Shown: positions 9,143 to 18,173, counted from the first letter of the stretch. The stretch: 64,000 nt of DNA from Beijerinckiaceae bacterium (GCA_004298435.1 SCSF01000133.1:29291-93290); one strand, 5' to 3'. Numbers and translations are program-made. Notes: generated by a model not told the origin, from the sequence alone.

Positions 9143-9216
9143 GTCATTGCGAGCGCAGCGAAGCAATCCAAACGGGCGGAACTGGATTGCTTTGTCGCTT
9201 CGCTCCTCGCAATGAC
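9143..9216. repeat. GTCATTGCGAGCG inverted repeat
   Basis: A 74-bp imperfect palindrome: GTCATTGCGAGCGCAGCGAAGCAATCC paired with GGATTGCTT-GTCGCTTCGCTCCTCGCAATGAC. It is of the intergenic palindrome type widespread in Rhizobiales. It lies just before the duplicated ispB terminus. Confidence 0.9.
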
Positions 9217-9221
9217 GTTCG

Positions 9222-9309
9222 TCAATGCACCCGCTCAATGCAGTCGGCGACCCCGATCAGCGCCGTCTTCCGTGACGATGCAGGGAAGAGTTCCAGCCCG
9301 CGACGGGCA
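9222..9309 (-). pseudogene. duplicated 3' end of the polyprenyl synthase gene
   Basis: Read on the minus strand this fragment encodes 'ARRGLELFPASSRKTALIGV' and then 'ADCIERVH' and a TGA stop. The intact gene at 9662 ends 'ARDALELFPASAWKTALIEV' and then 'VDFCIERVH' and a TGA. The match keeps frame apart from one codon deletion, and the stop codon is conserved. No start or upstream part of the gene is present, so this is a terminal fragment rather than a gene. The HTH gene at 9326 lies between the two copies. The track ORF 9235..9456 reads it out of frame. Confidence 0.85.
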
Positions 9310-9325
9310 TACACGGTTGCCGCGT

Positions 9326-9655
9326 CTACGCGCGGGCAAGGGCTTTCCGCAGGCCGTCGGGGTCAGCTTTGATGGCGCGTAGCAGAGTCCGTGTGGGACC
9401 GCTCGGCTTTTTGGCGCCGCGCTCCCATTCCTGCACGGTTCGGATGCTGAAGTCATAGACAGCGGCGAACTCGACTTGCGTCATGCCAGCCGCGCGCCGG
9501 ATGGCGCGCACATCAATTTCAGGGGCCATGTCGGGTGCGGCGTCAGGATTGGACGCGATCTGACGAGTAATGTCCGCGTCCGTCATCGCGTCCATTTTGC
9601 GCCAGTCCGTTGCCGCCAGCGCCTTACGCGCCGCCTCACTCAAGCCTTTCGCCAT
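9326..9655 (-). CDS. Xre-family HTH protein, antitoxin-like, unpaired
   Basis: 109 residues. The C-terminal part is a Cro/C1-type helix-turn-helix: 'RAAGMTQVEFAAVYDFSIRT' followed by 'VQEWERGAKKPSGP'. The N-terminal part, 'DWRKMDAMTDADITRQIASN', resembles the N-terminus of HTH antitoxins that pair with small RelE/HigB- or BrnT-like toxins. No toxin gene adjoins it: upstream on its own strand is ispB (6 bp away), downstream is a duplicated ispB fragment. It could be an orphan antitoxin or a solitary regulator; its position suggests acquisition (see findings). Confidence 0.8.
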   Translation of the reverse strand: MAKGLSEAARKALAATDWRKMDAMTDADITRQIASNPDAAPDMAPEIDVRAIRRAAGMTQVEFAAVYDFSIRTVQEWERGAKKPSGPTRTLLRAIKADPDGLRKALARA

Positions 9656-9661
9656 AGCGAT

Positions 9662-10675
9662 TCAATGCACCCGCTCGATGCAGAAATCGACGACTTCGAT
9701 CAGCGCCGTCTTCCAGGCTGAGGCGGGGAAGAGTTCCAGCGCGTCGCGCGCCATCGCGCCATAATGGCGGGCGCGCTCCACCGTATCTTCGAGCGCGCGA
9801 TGGGCGTGCATCGATGCGATCGCAGTTTCGAGATCGCCTTCGCCTGTCTCCCCGCGTTCGAGCGTGCGGCGCCAGAAGGCGCGTTCTTTTTCAGAGCCGC
9901 GGCGGAAGGCGAGCACAACGGGCAGGGTGACCTTGCCCTCGCGGAAGTCATCGCCGACATTTTTGCCGAGCTTGGCGGAGGTTCCGCCGTAATCGAGGGC
10001 ATCGTCGATAAGCTGAAAGGAGATACCGAGGTTCATGCCATAGCTGCGGCAGGCGGCGATTTCCGCCTTTGGCCGCTGCCCGAGAATCACGCCGACCTCG
10101 CAGGCCGCGCCGAACAGGGCCGCCGTCTTCGCCCTGATGACGGCGAGGTAATCGTCCTCGCTTGTCTGCATGTCTTTCGCGGCAGAGAGCTGCATGACTT
10201 CGCCTTCGGCGATCACCACAGCGGCGGACGAGAGAACATCGAGACAGGCGAGAGAGCCGACCTCGACCATCATCTTGAAGGCCTGGCCGAGCAGAAAATC
10301 GCCGACCAGAACACTTGCCTCATTGCCCCAGAGCATGCGGGCCGCGAGCTTGCCGCGCCGCATGTCGCTTCCGTCAACGACATCGTCATGCAGGAGCGTG
10401 GCTGTGTGCATGAATTCGACAGCAGCAGCCAGCTTGATATGGCCGCTGCCCTCATAGGCGCAGAGCCCTGCGCTCGCCAAAGTCAGCATCGGCCGCAGGC
10501 GTTTGCCGCCCGAGGAAATGAGGTGGTTCGCGATGTCGGGGATCATCGTCACATGCGACGCCGCGCGGCCGAGGATCGCCTGATTGACCCGCTCCATATC
10601 GGCGGCGACGAGACTCGTCAGCGCTTCGACACGGCGTTCCGGCGTGACTTCTTCAAGAGGGATGACGACGCCCAA
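9662..10675 (-). CDS. ispB: long-chain polyprenyl diphosphate synthase
   Basis: Trans-prenyltransferase extending FPP/GGPP with IPP to the side chain of ubiquinone. Both aspartate-rich motifs are visible: 'HDDVVDGSDMRRG' (first, DDxxD type) and 'QLIDDALDYGG' (second). 'GGKRLRPML' near the N-terminus binds the diphosphate. I place the start at TTG 10675 (M-GVVIPLEEVTPERR), 9 nt after a GGAGG, giving 337 residues as usual for the family; the track's extension to 10780 has no family-like sequence. Chain length (octa, nona or deca) cannot be read from sequence alone. It is transcribed divergently from the DUF2007 gene. Confidence 0.93.
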   Translation of the reverse strand: MGVVIPLEEVTPERRVEALTSLVAADMERVNQAILGRAASHVTMIPDIANHLISSGGKRLRPMLTLASAGLCAYEGSGHIKLAAAVEFMHTATLLHDDVVDGSDMRRGKLAARMLWGNEASVLVGDFLLGQAFKMMVEVGSLACLDVLSSAAVVIAEGEVMQLSAAKDMQTSEDDYLAVIRAKTAALFGAACEVGVILGQRPKAEIAACRSYGMNLGISFQLIDDALDYGGTSAKLGKNVGDDFREGKVTLPVVLAFRRGSEKERAFWRRTLERGETGEGDLETAIASMHAHRALEDTVERARHYGAMARDALELFPASAWKTALIEVVDFCIERVH

Positions 10676-11019
10676 GCTTCCCGCCTCCGGCTGGCACGAT
10701 GATCTTGCCGGCATCCGTTTGGATGCCGCGGCCATCCTCCCCGCGCGAGAAGATGCCCATAATAGGAAAGATGCGCACATCGGCCTTTCGACCCTGTGCG
10801 CTTTCCCATATGGAAACTAGGACGGGAGCGGCCTCTCCGCAACTGACCGGCGGCAGGCTGGCCGTGGCAGGACATTTTGCCCCAGCGGCATCGCTTGCAG
10901 CGGTTTCGGGGGATGGCTTTCGATTTGCCTGATGAAAATGCCGGGGAAGCGTTCCAATTCCATCTGAAGCGAAACGGCTTTAGGATAGTGTGCTCGCAGC
11001 CAAGCCTCCGGGATTGCTT

Positions 11020-11244
11020 ATGATCGAACTTTTGCGGACCAATGATCTGGTGTTGATTTCGGCAGTCGAGGCGATCCTCGCCGGACTGGGAATCAAGGTT
11101 TTCGTCGCGGATCAATTCACCAGTTCGATCGAAGGATCGCTTGGCTTTTTACCCCGGCGCATGCTCGTGCATAGTGACGATGCGTCGGCAGCGCGCCGGG
11201 CTTTGAAAGATGCGGGGCTTGCCGCGGAATTGAGTCATGGCTGA
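11020..11244 (+). CDS. DUF2007 family small protein
   Basis: 74 residues from ATG 11020: 'MIELLRTNDLVLISAVEAIL', then 'GIKVFVADQFTSSIEG' and 'LPRRMLVHSDDASAARRALK'. This matches the DUF2007 / putative signal-transducing protein family, an alpha-beta fold of unknown biochemical role. Its stop overlaps the start of the methyltransferase gene by 8 bp, so the two are translationally coupled. The gap upstream contains a very degraded GCGTTTTC-type repeat (about 10931-10985). Confidence 0.85.
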   Translation: MIELLRTNDLVLISAVEAILAGLGIKVFVADQFTSSIEGSLGFLPRRMLVHSDDASAARRALKDAGLAAELSHG

Positions 11245-12007
11245 AACCGTAGCGGCCGCCACGGCTGTTACGCAGGATGCGTTTCTCGGCGGTCGGCTGC
11301 TTTTGCATCAACCGGCAGAGGGGCATCGGGCTGGCAGCGATGCGATTCTGCTGGCTGCTGCCGCACCGGAGTCCATTTCCGGACTCGCGCTCGATATTGG
11401 CGCAGGGGTGGGGGCGGCAGGTCTTTCGCTTGCCGCGCTGCGGCCGGGCCTGACGTTCGGCCTCGTCGAAAACGATCCCTCGCTTGCGGCGCTGGCGCGC
11501 ACCAATATCACCGTCAACGGTTTCGGCCAGTCAGGCTCGGTCTATGAGGCGGATCTTCTCGATCCGCAAAGCCGCGCCGCCGCCGGTCTTCTGGATGGTT
11601 CGGCTGCCCTCATCATCAGCAATCCGCCGTTTCTTGATGCGGCCCGCGTCCGCTCCTCGCCGAAGGCCAGCAAACGCTCGGCGCATGTCATGCCGGACGG
11701 CGCTACGCTCGAAGGCTGGATCACCGCCTGCCTCGCGCTGCTGATGGATGGGGGGCAGCTCATCCTGATCCATCGCCCGGATGCCTTGCCGGAGATGCTC
11801 GCGGCGCTTCAGCGGCGGGCCGGGGATATAGGTCTGCTGCCGATCCATCCGCAAGCCGGCAAACCCGCCATGCGGATTCTTCTGCGCGCCAGAAAGGGCA
11901 GCCGTGGCCCGCTCGCCATCGCGCCGCCTCTCGTCCTGCATGAGGCCGGCAGATTCACGCCCGCCGCAGATGCGCTTCATCGCGGCGAGACGCTGATCGC
12001 ATGGTGA
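11237..12007 (+). CDS. TrmN6-type tRNA1(Val) adenine N6-methyltransferase-like protein
   Basis: 256-residue SAM-dependent methyltransferase. 'ALDIGAGVGAAGLSLAAL' is the SAM-binding motif I and 'IISNPPFLDA' the NPPF catalytic motif of N6-adenine methyltransferases. It resembles COG4123 proteins, in which E. coli YfiC/TrmN6 methylates A37 of tRNA1(Val). Substrate assignment is by family only. It overlaps the upstream DUF2007 gene (ATG inside the end of that ORF). Confidence 0.82.
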   Translation: MAETVAAATAVTQDAFLGGRLLLHQPAEGHRAGSDAILLAAAAPESISGLALDIGAGVGAAGLSLAALRPGLTFGLVENDPSLAALARTNITVNGFGQSGSVYEADLLDPQSRAAAGLLDGSAALIISNPPFLDAARVRSSPKASKRSAHVMPDGATLEGWITACLALLMDGGQLILIHRPDALPEMLAALQRRAGDIGLLPIHPQAGKPAMRILLRARKGSRGPLAIAPPLVLHEAGRFTPAADALHRGETLIAW

Positions 12008-12116
12008 TCCTACAGAGAACGGCAGGGTGCGCCCGGCAAGACCCGAAGGCTTTGCCCGCCATTCACGCAGTTGGTTCTGGAAGCATCATGTCACTGGTTA
12101 CAGCCGCAACGCATGA

Positions 12117-12392
12117 TCACCAGCGATGGCACCAATGATGGTGGCACCAGTAGCGATGATGCCAATGGTGGTGGTGATGCCAGTAGTGGTGATGATGCCA
12201 GTAGTGGTGGTGGCGCCAATGGCGATGATGCCAATGGGCCTTTATGAGAAGCGGTGAAGCCGATGTCGTTTCGACCGTGGAGGCCGCTTGCGCCGCACCC
12301 GTCAGCGGGCCAGCTTGCGCGATAGTAATGCCGCCGATCGACATGCCGGCGATAGTGCAGACGACGAGTCCCAATTTGCGTGGCAACCGCAT
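12117..12392 (-). CDS. secreted His/Trp-rich small protein
   Basis: 91 residues. An N-terminal signal peptide (MRLPRKLGLVVCTIAGMSIGGITIAQA) is followed by a short Ala/Thr spacer and then a 40-residue tail with about 22 His plus regularly spaced Trp/Tyr (HHHYWHHHHYWHHHHHWHH) and two Cys near the end. GGAGAG lies upstream of the ATG. The DNA of the tail is a tandem array of short GGTGATGCCAGTAGT-like units, so repeat length may vary between strains. A role in periplasmic binding of Ni, Cu or Zn is inference from composition. A second His-rich exported protein lies at 58982. Confidence 0.75.
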   Translation of the reverse strand: MRLPRKLGLVVCTIAGMSIGGITIAQAGPLTGAAQAASTVETTSASPLLIKAHWHHRHWRHHHYWHHHHYWHHHHHWHHRYWCHHHWCHRW

Positions 12393-12570
12393 ACTTGCTC
12401 TCCTTTCTGTAATAATGTCCGCAGCATACGGACACGCTTTGGACCCAACTCACACAAGGACAGATGGTTGCTGAATCGCGCCGGGCAAATGCGCATTCGC
12501 GCTATGCGAGTGGGGCAGCACGGAAGGACGCGTCTTCCATCTTCCGTTCCAGGCCGATCTCGGCTAGGCA

Positions 12571-13521
12571 ATGCGCATGAATACTGCTGCCATTGCACCG
12601 CAGAATTCGGCTCCCGCCGTTTTCGATCCGCGCCGTTCCTTCCAGGGCCTTATTCTCGCCTTACAGAAATTCTGGGCTGAGGCAGGCTGCGCTCTGTTGC
12701 AGCCTTATGACATGGAGGTGGGCGCGGGCACATTTCATCCCGCGACCATCCTGCGGGCGCTGGGTCCACGGCCCTGGCGGGCGGCCTATGTGCAGCCTTC
12801 GCGCCGGCCAAAGGATGGCCGCTATGGCGAAAATCCCAACCGGCTACAGCATTATTATCAGTTTCAGGTCATCCTGAAGCCGTCGCCCGAAAATTTGCAG
12901 GATCTCTATCTCGGCTCACTGGCCGCTATCGGCATCGATGCGCATCTGCACGATATCCGTTTCGTCGAAGACGACTGGGAAAGCCCCACGCTTGGCGCCT
13001 GGGGCCTCGGCTGGGAGTGCTGGTGCGACGGGATGGAGGTTTCGCAATTTACCTATTTCCAGCAGGTCGCAGGCATCGAATGCGCGCCGGTCGCAGGTGA
13101 ATTGACCTATGGGCTCGAACGGCTCGCCATGTATGTGCAGGGCGTCGAAAACGTCTTCGATCTGAATTTCAATGGCGGCGAGGGCGCGGAAAGAATTTCC
13201 TACGGCGATGTGTTCAGGCAGGCCGAGCAGGAATATTCGCGCCACAATTTCGAGGCCGCCAATGTCGAGACGCTGTTCCAGCATTTCCGTGACGCCGAAG
13301 CCGAGTGCCAATCTCTCTTGGCGAAGGGCGCGCAAGGCGAGCGCCAGCTCATGGTGCTGCCGGCCTACGATCAGTGCATCAAGGCATCGCATATCTTCAA
13401 TCTGCTCGATGCGCGCGGCGTGATCTCAGTGACCGAGCGGCAGAGCTATATTCTGCGCGTGCGCGAACTCGCCAAGGCGTGCGGCCGGGAGTGGCTGAAG
13501 ACGGAGGCGGGCGGCGGATAG
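12571..13521 (+). CDS. glyQ: glycine-tRNA ligase alpha subunit
   Basis: Catalytic subunit of the tetrameric bacterial glycyl-tRNA synthetase. 316 residues with the hallmark '[20 protein letters not shown]' near the start, '[20 protein letters not shown]' (class II motif 2 region) and '[20 protein letters not shown]'. The N-terminus has a family-atypical tail of about 22 residues before '[10 protein letters not shown]'; an alternative ATG lies at 12577. glyS follows after 75 bp. Confidence 0.97.
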   Translation: MRMNTAAIAPQNSAPAVFDPRRSFQGLILALQKFWAEAGCALLQPYDMEVGAGTFHPATILRALGPRPWRAAYVQPSRRPKDGRYGENPNRLQHYYQFQVILKPSPENLQDLYLGSLAAIGIDAHLHDIRFVEDDWESPTLGAWGLGWECWCDGMEVSQFTYFQQVAGIECAPVAGELTYGLERLAMYVQGVENVFDLNFNGGEGAERISYGDVFRQAEQEYSRHNFEAANVETLFQHFRDAEAECQSLLAKGAQGERQLMVLPAYDQCIKASHIFNLLDARGVISVTERQSYILRVRELAKACGREWLKTEAGGG

Positions 13522-13596
13522 CATTCCTTTGCTGGCTTCATCCGTTTATAGAAAGCGCCTCAATAGTCCGCGGGTTCGCCCGCCCAAGTCGAGATC

Positions 13597-15732
13597 ATGG
13601 CCGATTTTCTGCTCGAACTGTTCTCCGAAGAAATTCCAGCCCGCATGCAGGCGCAGGCGGCCGCTGATCTGCGCCGTCTGGTCACGGGAGCCCTGTCGGA
13701 CCAGGGCCTGAGCTATATGGGCGCCGCGAGCTTCGCGACGCCACGCCGGCTGGCCCTGCACATCGCCGGCCTGCCGGAGCGTCAGGAGGACCGCCGCGAG
13801 GTCAAGAGAGGTCCGCGCGTCGGCGCGCCCGAGGCAGCGGTCCAGGGGTTTTTGAAAAGCGCCGGCCTCAATTCGATTGATGAAGCGCAGATCGAAGTCG
13901 AACCGAAAAAGGGCGAATTCTACGTCGCGATTATCGAGCGCCCGGGCCGCGGCACGGCGGAGTTGCTGTCCGAGATCCTGCCGGGCCTTCTGAAAAATTT
14001 CCCGTGGCCGAAAAGCATGCGCTGGGGAAGTGCGTCCGCCGCGCCAGAAGCGCTGCGCTGGATCAGGCCGCTGCACAGCATTCTCGCGACCTTCGGTCCG
14101 GAGACGGAAGAAACCCAGATCGTCCCGTTTTCGCTTGATGGCGTCACCGCTGGCAATGTCACCTACGGACATCGCTTCATGGCGCCGGGTGCGATCACAG
14201 TGCGCCGCTTCGACGATTATGTGAGATCGCTCGAAAGCGCCAGGGTCGTGCTCGATCCGGAACGCCGGCGCAACATCATCCTCTTTGACGCGCAGAGCCT
14301 TGCCTATGCGCAAGGTCTTGAGCTCATCGTCGATACGGGACTGCTTGAGGAAGTGGCGGGGCTTGTCGAATGGCCTGTCGTGCTGGTCGGCGAATTCGAT
14401 GCGGAATTCCTCGCCATTCCGTCTGAAGTGATTCAGGCGACGATCCGCGCCAATCAAAAATGTTTCGTGTTGCGCGATCCGAACACCGGCTCGCTCGCCA
14501 ACAAGTTCATCCTGACCGCCAATATTGTCGCCTCGGATGGCGGCGAGGCGATCGCTGCCGGCAATGGCAGGGTCGTCCGCGCGCGATTGTCAGACGCAAA
14601 ATTCTTCTACGACACCGATCTTCAGGTGAAGCTCGAAGATCGCCTCGCAAAGCTTGAAAACATCGTCTTTCACGAGAAGCTGGGATCGCAGGGCGAAAGG
14701 GTCAGGCGTCTCATCGAACTCGCTGGCGCGATTGCGCCGCAGATCGGCGCCGACGTTGAGGCTGCGAAACGCGCGGCGAAACTCGCCAAGGCCGATCTCA
14801 CTTCCGAAATGGTCGGCGAATTCCCCGAATTGCAGGGGCTGATGGGCAAATATTACGCGCTGGCCCAGGGGGAGCCCGAGGCTGTCGCGACCGCGATCGG
14901 GGACCATTACAAGCCGCAGGGGCCGAACGACCGCATCCCGACTGAGCCCGTGGCGATGGCTGTCGCGCTCGCCGACAAGTTCGATACGCTCGTGGGCTTT
15001 TTCGCAATTGACGAAAAACCGACCGGCAGCAAGGACCCCTATGCTCTGCGCCGCGCCGCGCTCGGCATCATCCGCCTCATTCTTGAAAACGAGTTGCGGC
15101 TGCCGATCCTCGGTCTGACAGAGGGAGCCCTGAACGGATACCTCGCGGACGAGAACAACGCCGATGTTCGTGCGGTCGCCAAGCCTGATCTTCCCGATGC
15201 CGTTTTGAACTTTTTCGCGGATCGGTTGAAAGTCTATCTCCGCGAAAAGGGCGCGCGGCATGATCTGATCGATGCCGTATTTGGCCTGGGTGAACAGGAC
15301 GATCTTCTGCTTATCGTGCGGCGCGTCGATATGCTCGGCGCGTTCCTCGATACGGAGGATGGCAGCAATCTTCTGGCCGGCTACCGGCGTGCAGCGAATA
15401 TCCTGAAAGCCGAGGAAAAAAAGGCCGGAGCGGAAGAGGCGAAGAGCTATCAGGAGGCTTTCGCACCCGAGCGATTTGTAATGGAGGAGGAGCGCGATCT
15501 TGCCGCGGCGCTTCTGGCCGCTGCAACCGCAGCGATTCACGCCATTGTTGACGAAAATTTCGCAACCGCCATGCAGGCGTTGTCAAATCTGCGCGCGCCG
15601 GTTGATTCCTTTTTCGAGAAGGTGACAGTCAACAGCGAAGACAGGACGCTGCGCCTCAACCGGCTGCGCCTGCTCAACGGGCTGCGCACCGCCGTGCATC
15701 AGGTTGCGGATTTTTCGAAAATCGCGGGATAG
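13597..15732 (+). CDS. glyS: glycine-tRNA ligase beta subunit
   Basis: 711 residues, the usual size for the beta subunit that binds the tRNA. It opens '[20 protein letters not shown]' and carries '[20 protein letters not shown]' followed by '[12 protein letters not shown]' in the HD-like core and a DALR-like C-terminus ending '[20 protein letters not shown]'. It is co-directional with glyQ and ends at a repeat-built hairpin terminator. Confidence 0.97.
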   Translation: MADFLLELFSEEIPARMQAQAAADLRRLVTGALSDQGLSYMGAASFATPRRLALHIAGLPERQEDRREVKRGPRVGAPEAAVQGFLKSAGLNSIDEAQIEVEPKKGEFYVAIIERPGRGTAELLSEILPGLLKNFPWPKSMRWGSASAAPEALRWIRPLHSILATFGPETEETQIVPFSLDGVTAGNVTYGHRFMAPGAITVRRFDDYVRSLESARVVLDPERRRNIILFDAQSLAYAQGLELIVDTGLLEEVAGLVEWPVVLVGEFDAEFLAIPSEVIQATIRANQKCFVLRDPNTGSLANKFILTANIVASDGGEAIAAGNGRVVRARLSDAKFFYDTDLQVKLEDRLAKLENIVFHEKLGSQGERVRRLIELAGAIAPQIGADVEAAKRAAKLAKADLTSEMVGEFPELQGLMGKYYALAQGEPEAVATAIGDHYKPQGPNDRIPTEPVAMAVALADKFDTLVGFFAIDEKPTGSKDPYALRRAALGIIRLILENELRLPILGLTEGALNGYLADENNADVRAVAKPDLPDAVLNFFADRLKVYLREKGARHDLIDAVFGLGEQDDLLLIVRRVDMLGAFLDTEDGSNLLAGYRRAANILKAEEKKAGAEEAKSYQEAFAPERFVMEEERDLAAALLAAATAAIHAIVDENFATAMQALSNLRAPVDSFFEKVTVNSEDRTLRLNRLRLLNGLRTAVHQVADFSKIAG

Positions 15733-15760
15733 TTTGGCCCGCGTGAGCGTCATTGATGGC

Positions 15761-15818
15761 AAAAAGCCCTCATCCTGAGGAGCGTCTGAAAGGCGCGTCT
15801 CGAAGGATAGGGCTTTTC
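15761..15818. terminator. repeat-derived bidirectional terminator between glyS and xseB
   Basis: AAAAAGCCCTCATCCT ... AGGATAGGGCTTTTC forms a long stem with A and T tracts on both sides, so it could stop transcription from either direction between the convergent glyS and xseB genes. The loop is the 'GAGGAGCGTCTGAAAGGCGC' segment of the CCTCA-CCTGAGG repeat family. Confidence 0.8.
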
Positions 15819-15840
15819 ATATGAGTATCGGGAAAGCGAT

Positions 15841-15947
15841 CCCTCGCCCTTCGAGGCTCCGCTTCGCTACGCACCTCAGGGTGAGGGTTTGGAGCCTATA
15901 TCTCCTCATGCTGAAAAGCCGCCAGAGGCGGCGTCTCGAAGTATTCA
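15841..15947 (-). repeat. CCTCACCCTGAGG family repeats
   Basis: Two units. 'CCCTCGCCCTTCGAGGCTCC' to 'CACCTCAGGGTGAGG' is the reverse complement of 55800-55848 with only about two differences. 'CTCCTCATGCTGA' plus 'GCCGCCAGAGGCGGCGTCTC' matches 55874-55912. They lie in the glyS-xseB gap. Confidence 0.85.
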
Positions 15948-15976
15948 AAAGCTGTTTTCAATGACGACAACCCGCC

Positions 15977-16225
15977 TCATTCCACATCGAGCGGCGTGCT
16001 GCCGGTCGGTTTTCCATCCGCGCCGAGGGTGATTTTTTCGATCCTCTGTTCGGCGCTTTTCAATAGCGCCTCGCAACGCTTTTTGAGCGCTTCGCCGCGC
16101 GCGTAAATCGCAATCGACTCTTCGAGCGGCACCGCGCCTTTCTCCAGTTTATCGACCACCTCTTCGAGTTCTTTCAGCGCCTGTTCGAAGGGGAGGGTGG
16201 CAACATCGTCCGAGTCTGCTGTCAA
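15977..16225 (-). CDS. xseB: exodeoxyribonuclease VII small subunit
   Basis: 82 residues, acidic and helical: '[20 protein letters not shown]' and '[20 protein letters not shown]', the conserved XseB core. It associates with XseA to degrade single-stranded DNA; xseA is not in the window. Here it is a solitary gene convergent with glyS, unlike many relatives that place it beside an HDAC-like gene or dxs. Confidence 0.95.
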   Translation of the reverse strand: MTADSDDVATLPFEQALKELEEVVDKLEKGAVPLEESIAIYARGEALKKRCEALLKSAEQRIEKITLGADGKPTGSTPLDVE

Positions 16226-16300
16226 AGCGGGTCTCTTGGCTTCAAAGGGGGATGGAAACCTATATCACATGCCGGCAAGCTGGGGCTAATCAACCCTGGA

Positions 16301-16813
16301 TTATTGCAGCTCCAGCGCGAAGGGAATGCCTTCGGCGCAATCCTCGCCACGGCCGATCCTGTCGATCGCAGCGACCATACGGCCGCTGCGGCCAAGCATA
16401 TCGTCTGCCACGGCCACGAGCCTCGGATTGGGCGTGGCGGTCGGCGAAGACCGGCGGATCGTCTGCGCGATCTCGCTCTCGTCGCGCTGAGGGTTGAGCG
16501 CACATGCCGAAATGAATGCAGCCGCCGTCGAGCGGCTGACACCGGCGAAGCAATGAATCAGCAGCGGGTGCTCGCGGTCCCAGAGCCTCACGAAATCGAG
16601 GAGGCTTGCAACGTGGTTGTCGGCGGCCAGGACATAACCTTCCATTTCATCCGCGATGTCGGAGACCGCGACGACGAGATGCCGCTCCGGCGCGATTCCC
16701 TCCGGCCGTTGAACGACGACGTCCTGATTCATCAGCGTGATGAGTGAACGTGCCCCGGTCGATGCCGCGATATCGGCAATCTTGAAAATCGAGCAGACGT
16801 GAATTCGTGACAA
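16301..16813 (-). CDS. tyrosine phosphatase family protein
   Basis: About 170 residues. The CX5R phosphatase loop is clear: 'LLIHCFAGVSRSTAAAF'. The N-terminus 'SRIHVCSIFKIADIAASTGA' and 'SLITLMNQDVVVQRP' match a conserved alphaproteobacterial family of cytoplasmic dual-specificity-like phosphatases of unknown substrate. I chose TTG 16813 (GAGG about 9 nt upstream) because family similarity begins exactly there; the track's ATG at 16852 would add 13 unrelated residues. Same strand as xseB, 75 bp apart. Confidence 0.85.
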   Translation of the reverse strand: MSRIHVCSIFKIADIAASTGARSLITLMNQDVVVQRPEGIAPERHLVVAVSDIADEMEGYVLAADNHVASLLDFVRLWDREHPLLIHCFAGVSRSTAAAFISACALNPQRDESEIAQTIRRSSPTATPNPRLVAVADDMLGRSGRMVAAIDRIGRGEDCAEGIPFALELQ

Positions 16814-16944
16814 ATGTTCAGACCTCGCGCGCGGCAAGCCGCATTCCAACACAGAAAATCATAGACGTTTTATCCGCCCGCTTCATGGCCGAACATCGCG
16901 TCGCAGGCAATGGTATTTGGTATTTCTGGAGTTGTCCCCTTGTC

Positions 16945-17568
16945 TTATGTAACGGACGGTGTGCTCAGCGCAGCAAGCTCGGCGAGAAAGCGATCCGCCG
17001 CGAGCCCCGGCGGCCAGGGCTCCCAGGGTGCGCCGCTATAGACGGGGACGAGCGGATCCTCCTTCAGCGGCTTGAAGGGGATGCGCAGCACGTTGCGCAC
17101 TTCCGCCTCGGTCCAGCCAACCACATGCACAGCCTCGCTTGCCGCTGCGATCCGGTCGGCCTTCTTGTGCGGCGCGCGATCCTTCTCCGTCCAGGCGGGG
17201 AGGCCGTAGCGAAGTGCGATGACATTCGCGAGCCGCTCCGCCAGTTGCCGGTAGGCGTCGCCCAAAAAAGGCTTCAGCACGGAAATGCAATCGAAGCCGA
17301 GAAGGCCTTCGTCGGCGTCATGCAGAAGCTCGCGGAGATCGGCGCGCCTGTCGTGCGCCTCGGGAAAGGCGAGCCGGCGCAGTTGCAAAACGAGCAAAGA
17401 ATGTTGCGCCACCGACAGCGGCAGCGGCCAGGCGGAATGGCCGCCCCAGCGATAGGTGCGCGCGAGGCCGAGCGCGAGATCTTCATCATCCCAGTCGAAG
17501 GGTGTCGGGTTGAGTAGATCGAGCCGCTTGCCCGAAAGCAGTCTTACCCAGGCGCGTGCCTCGGCCAT
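16945..17568 (-). CDS. HD-domain phosphohydrolase
   Basis: 207 residues from ATG 17568. 'WGGHSAWPLPLSVAQHSLLV' followed later by 'LRELLHDADEGLLGFD' gives the His and His-Asp metal ligands of an HD hydrolase of the YfbR-like class; members act on nucleotides, but the substrate is not known here. The ATG overlaps the tag stop codon as ATGA, so it is translationally coupled to the DNA repair gene. Confidence 0.85.
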   Translation of the reverse strand: MAEARAWVRLLSGKRLDLLNPTPFDWDDEDLALGLARTYRWGGHSAWPLPLSVAQHSLLVLQLRRLAFPEAHDRRADLRELLHDADEGLLGFDCISVLKPFLGDAYRQLAERLANVIALRYGLPAWTEKDRAPHKKADRIAAASEAVHVVGWTEAEVRNVLRIPFKPLKEDPLVPVYSGAPWEPWPPGLAADRFLAELAALSTPSVT

Positions 17569-18173
17569 CAGCGTAGCTTTTGCGCCAATGCGGCGCATTC
17601 CTTGTGGCGGTAGCAGGAAACGAGGTGATCGTTCACCATGCCGACGGCCTGGCAAAAGGCATAAACGATGGTGGGTCCGCAGAATTTGAAGCCGCGCTGC
17701 TTGAGGTCCTTGGACAGGCGGATCGACAAGGCGGTTTCCGCCGGAATCTCGCCATGTGCGCGAAACCTGTTTTGCTGCGGCACACCATCGACGAAGCCCC
17801 AGATGTAATTCGCGAACCCCTCGTGCTCCATGATGTCGAGGTACGCGCGCGCCGAAACCACGGAAGCATCGATCTTGGCGCGGTTGCGGATGATGCCCTG
17901 ATCCTGCATCAGCGCCGACAATTTGGCTTCATTGAAGCGCGCGATCTTTGCCGGTTCGAACCCGTTGAAAGCGCTGCGAAAGGCTTCGCGTTTGCGCAGA
18001 ATGGTGATCCAGGAAAGACCCGCCTGAAAGCCATCGAGGATCAGCTTCTCGAACAGCGCACGGTCATCCCATTCGGGGACGCCCCATTCCTCGTCGTGAT
18101 AGGCGACGTAAAGCGGATCTTCGCCGGGCCATGCGCAGCGAGTCTTTTTGTCGAGGGCGGAGGCGGTGGTCAT
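17568..18173 (-). CDS. tag: DNA-3-methyladenine glycosylase I
   Basis: Removes 3-methyladenine from alkylated DNA. 201 residues with 'RCAWPGEDPLYVAYHDEEWG' at the N-terminus, 'DGFQAGLSWITILRKREAFR' (helix-hairpin-helix and base pocket) and 'GFKFCGPTIVYAFCQAVGMV' followed by 'NDHLVSCYRH'; Cys and His of the Tag zinc snap are present. First gene of a two-gene operon with the HD hydrolase. Confidence 0.96.
   Translation of the reverse strand: MTTASALDKKTRCAWPGEDPLYVAYHDEEWGVPEWDDRALFEKLILDGFQAGLSWITILRKREAFRSAFNGFEPAKIARFNEAKLSALMQDQGIIRNRAKIDASVVSARAYLDIMEHEGFANYIWGFVDGVPQQNRFRAHGEIPAETALSIRLSKDLKQRGFKFCGPTIVYAFCQAVGMVNDHLVSCYRHKECAALAQKLR

Noticed and set aside
9235-9456. 73-aa minus-strand ORF over the ispB fragment
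   Set aside because: Reads the duplicated ispB terminus out of frame; the in-frame reading matches ispB.
12117-12240. Possible CRISPR-like array in the repetitive DNA
   Set aside because: Units are short and degenerate, have no unique spacers and encode an in-frame His-rich tail after a signal peptide.
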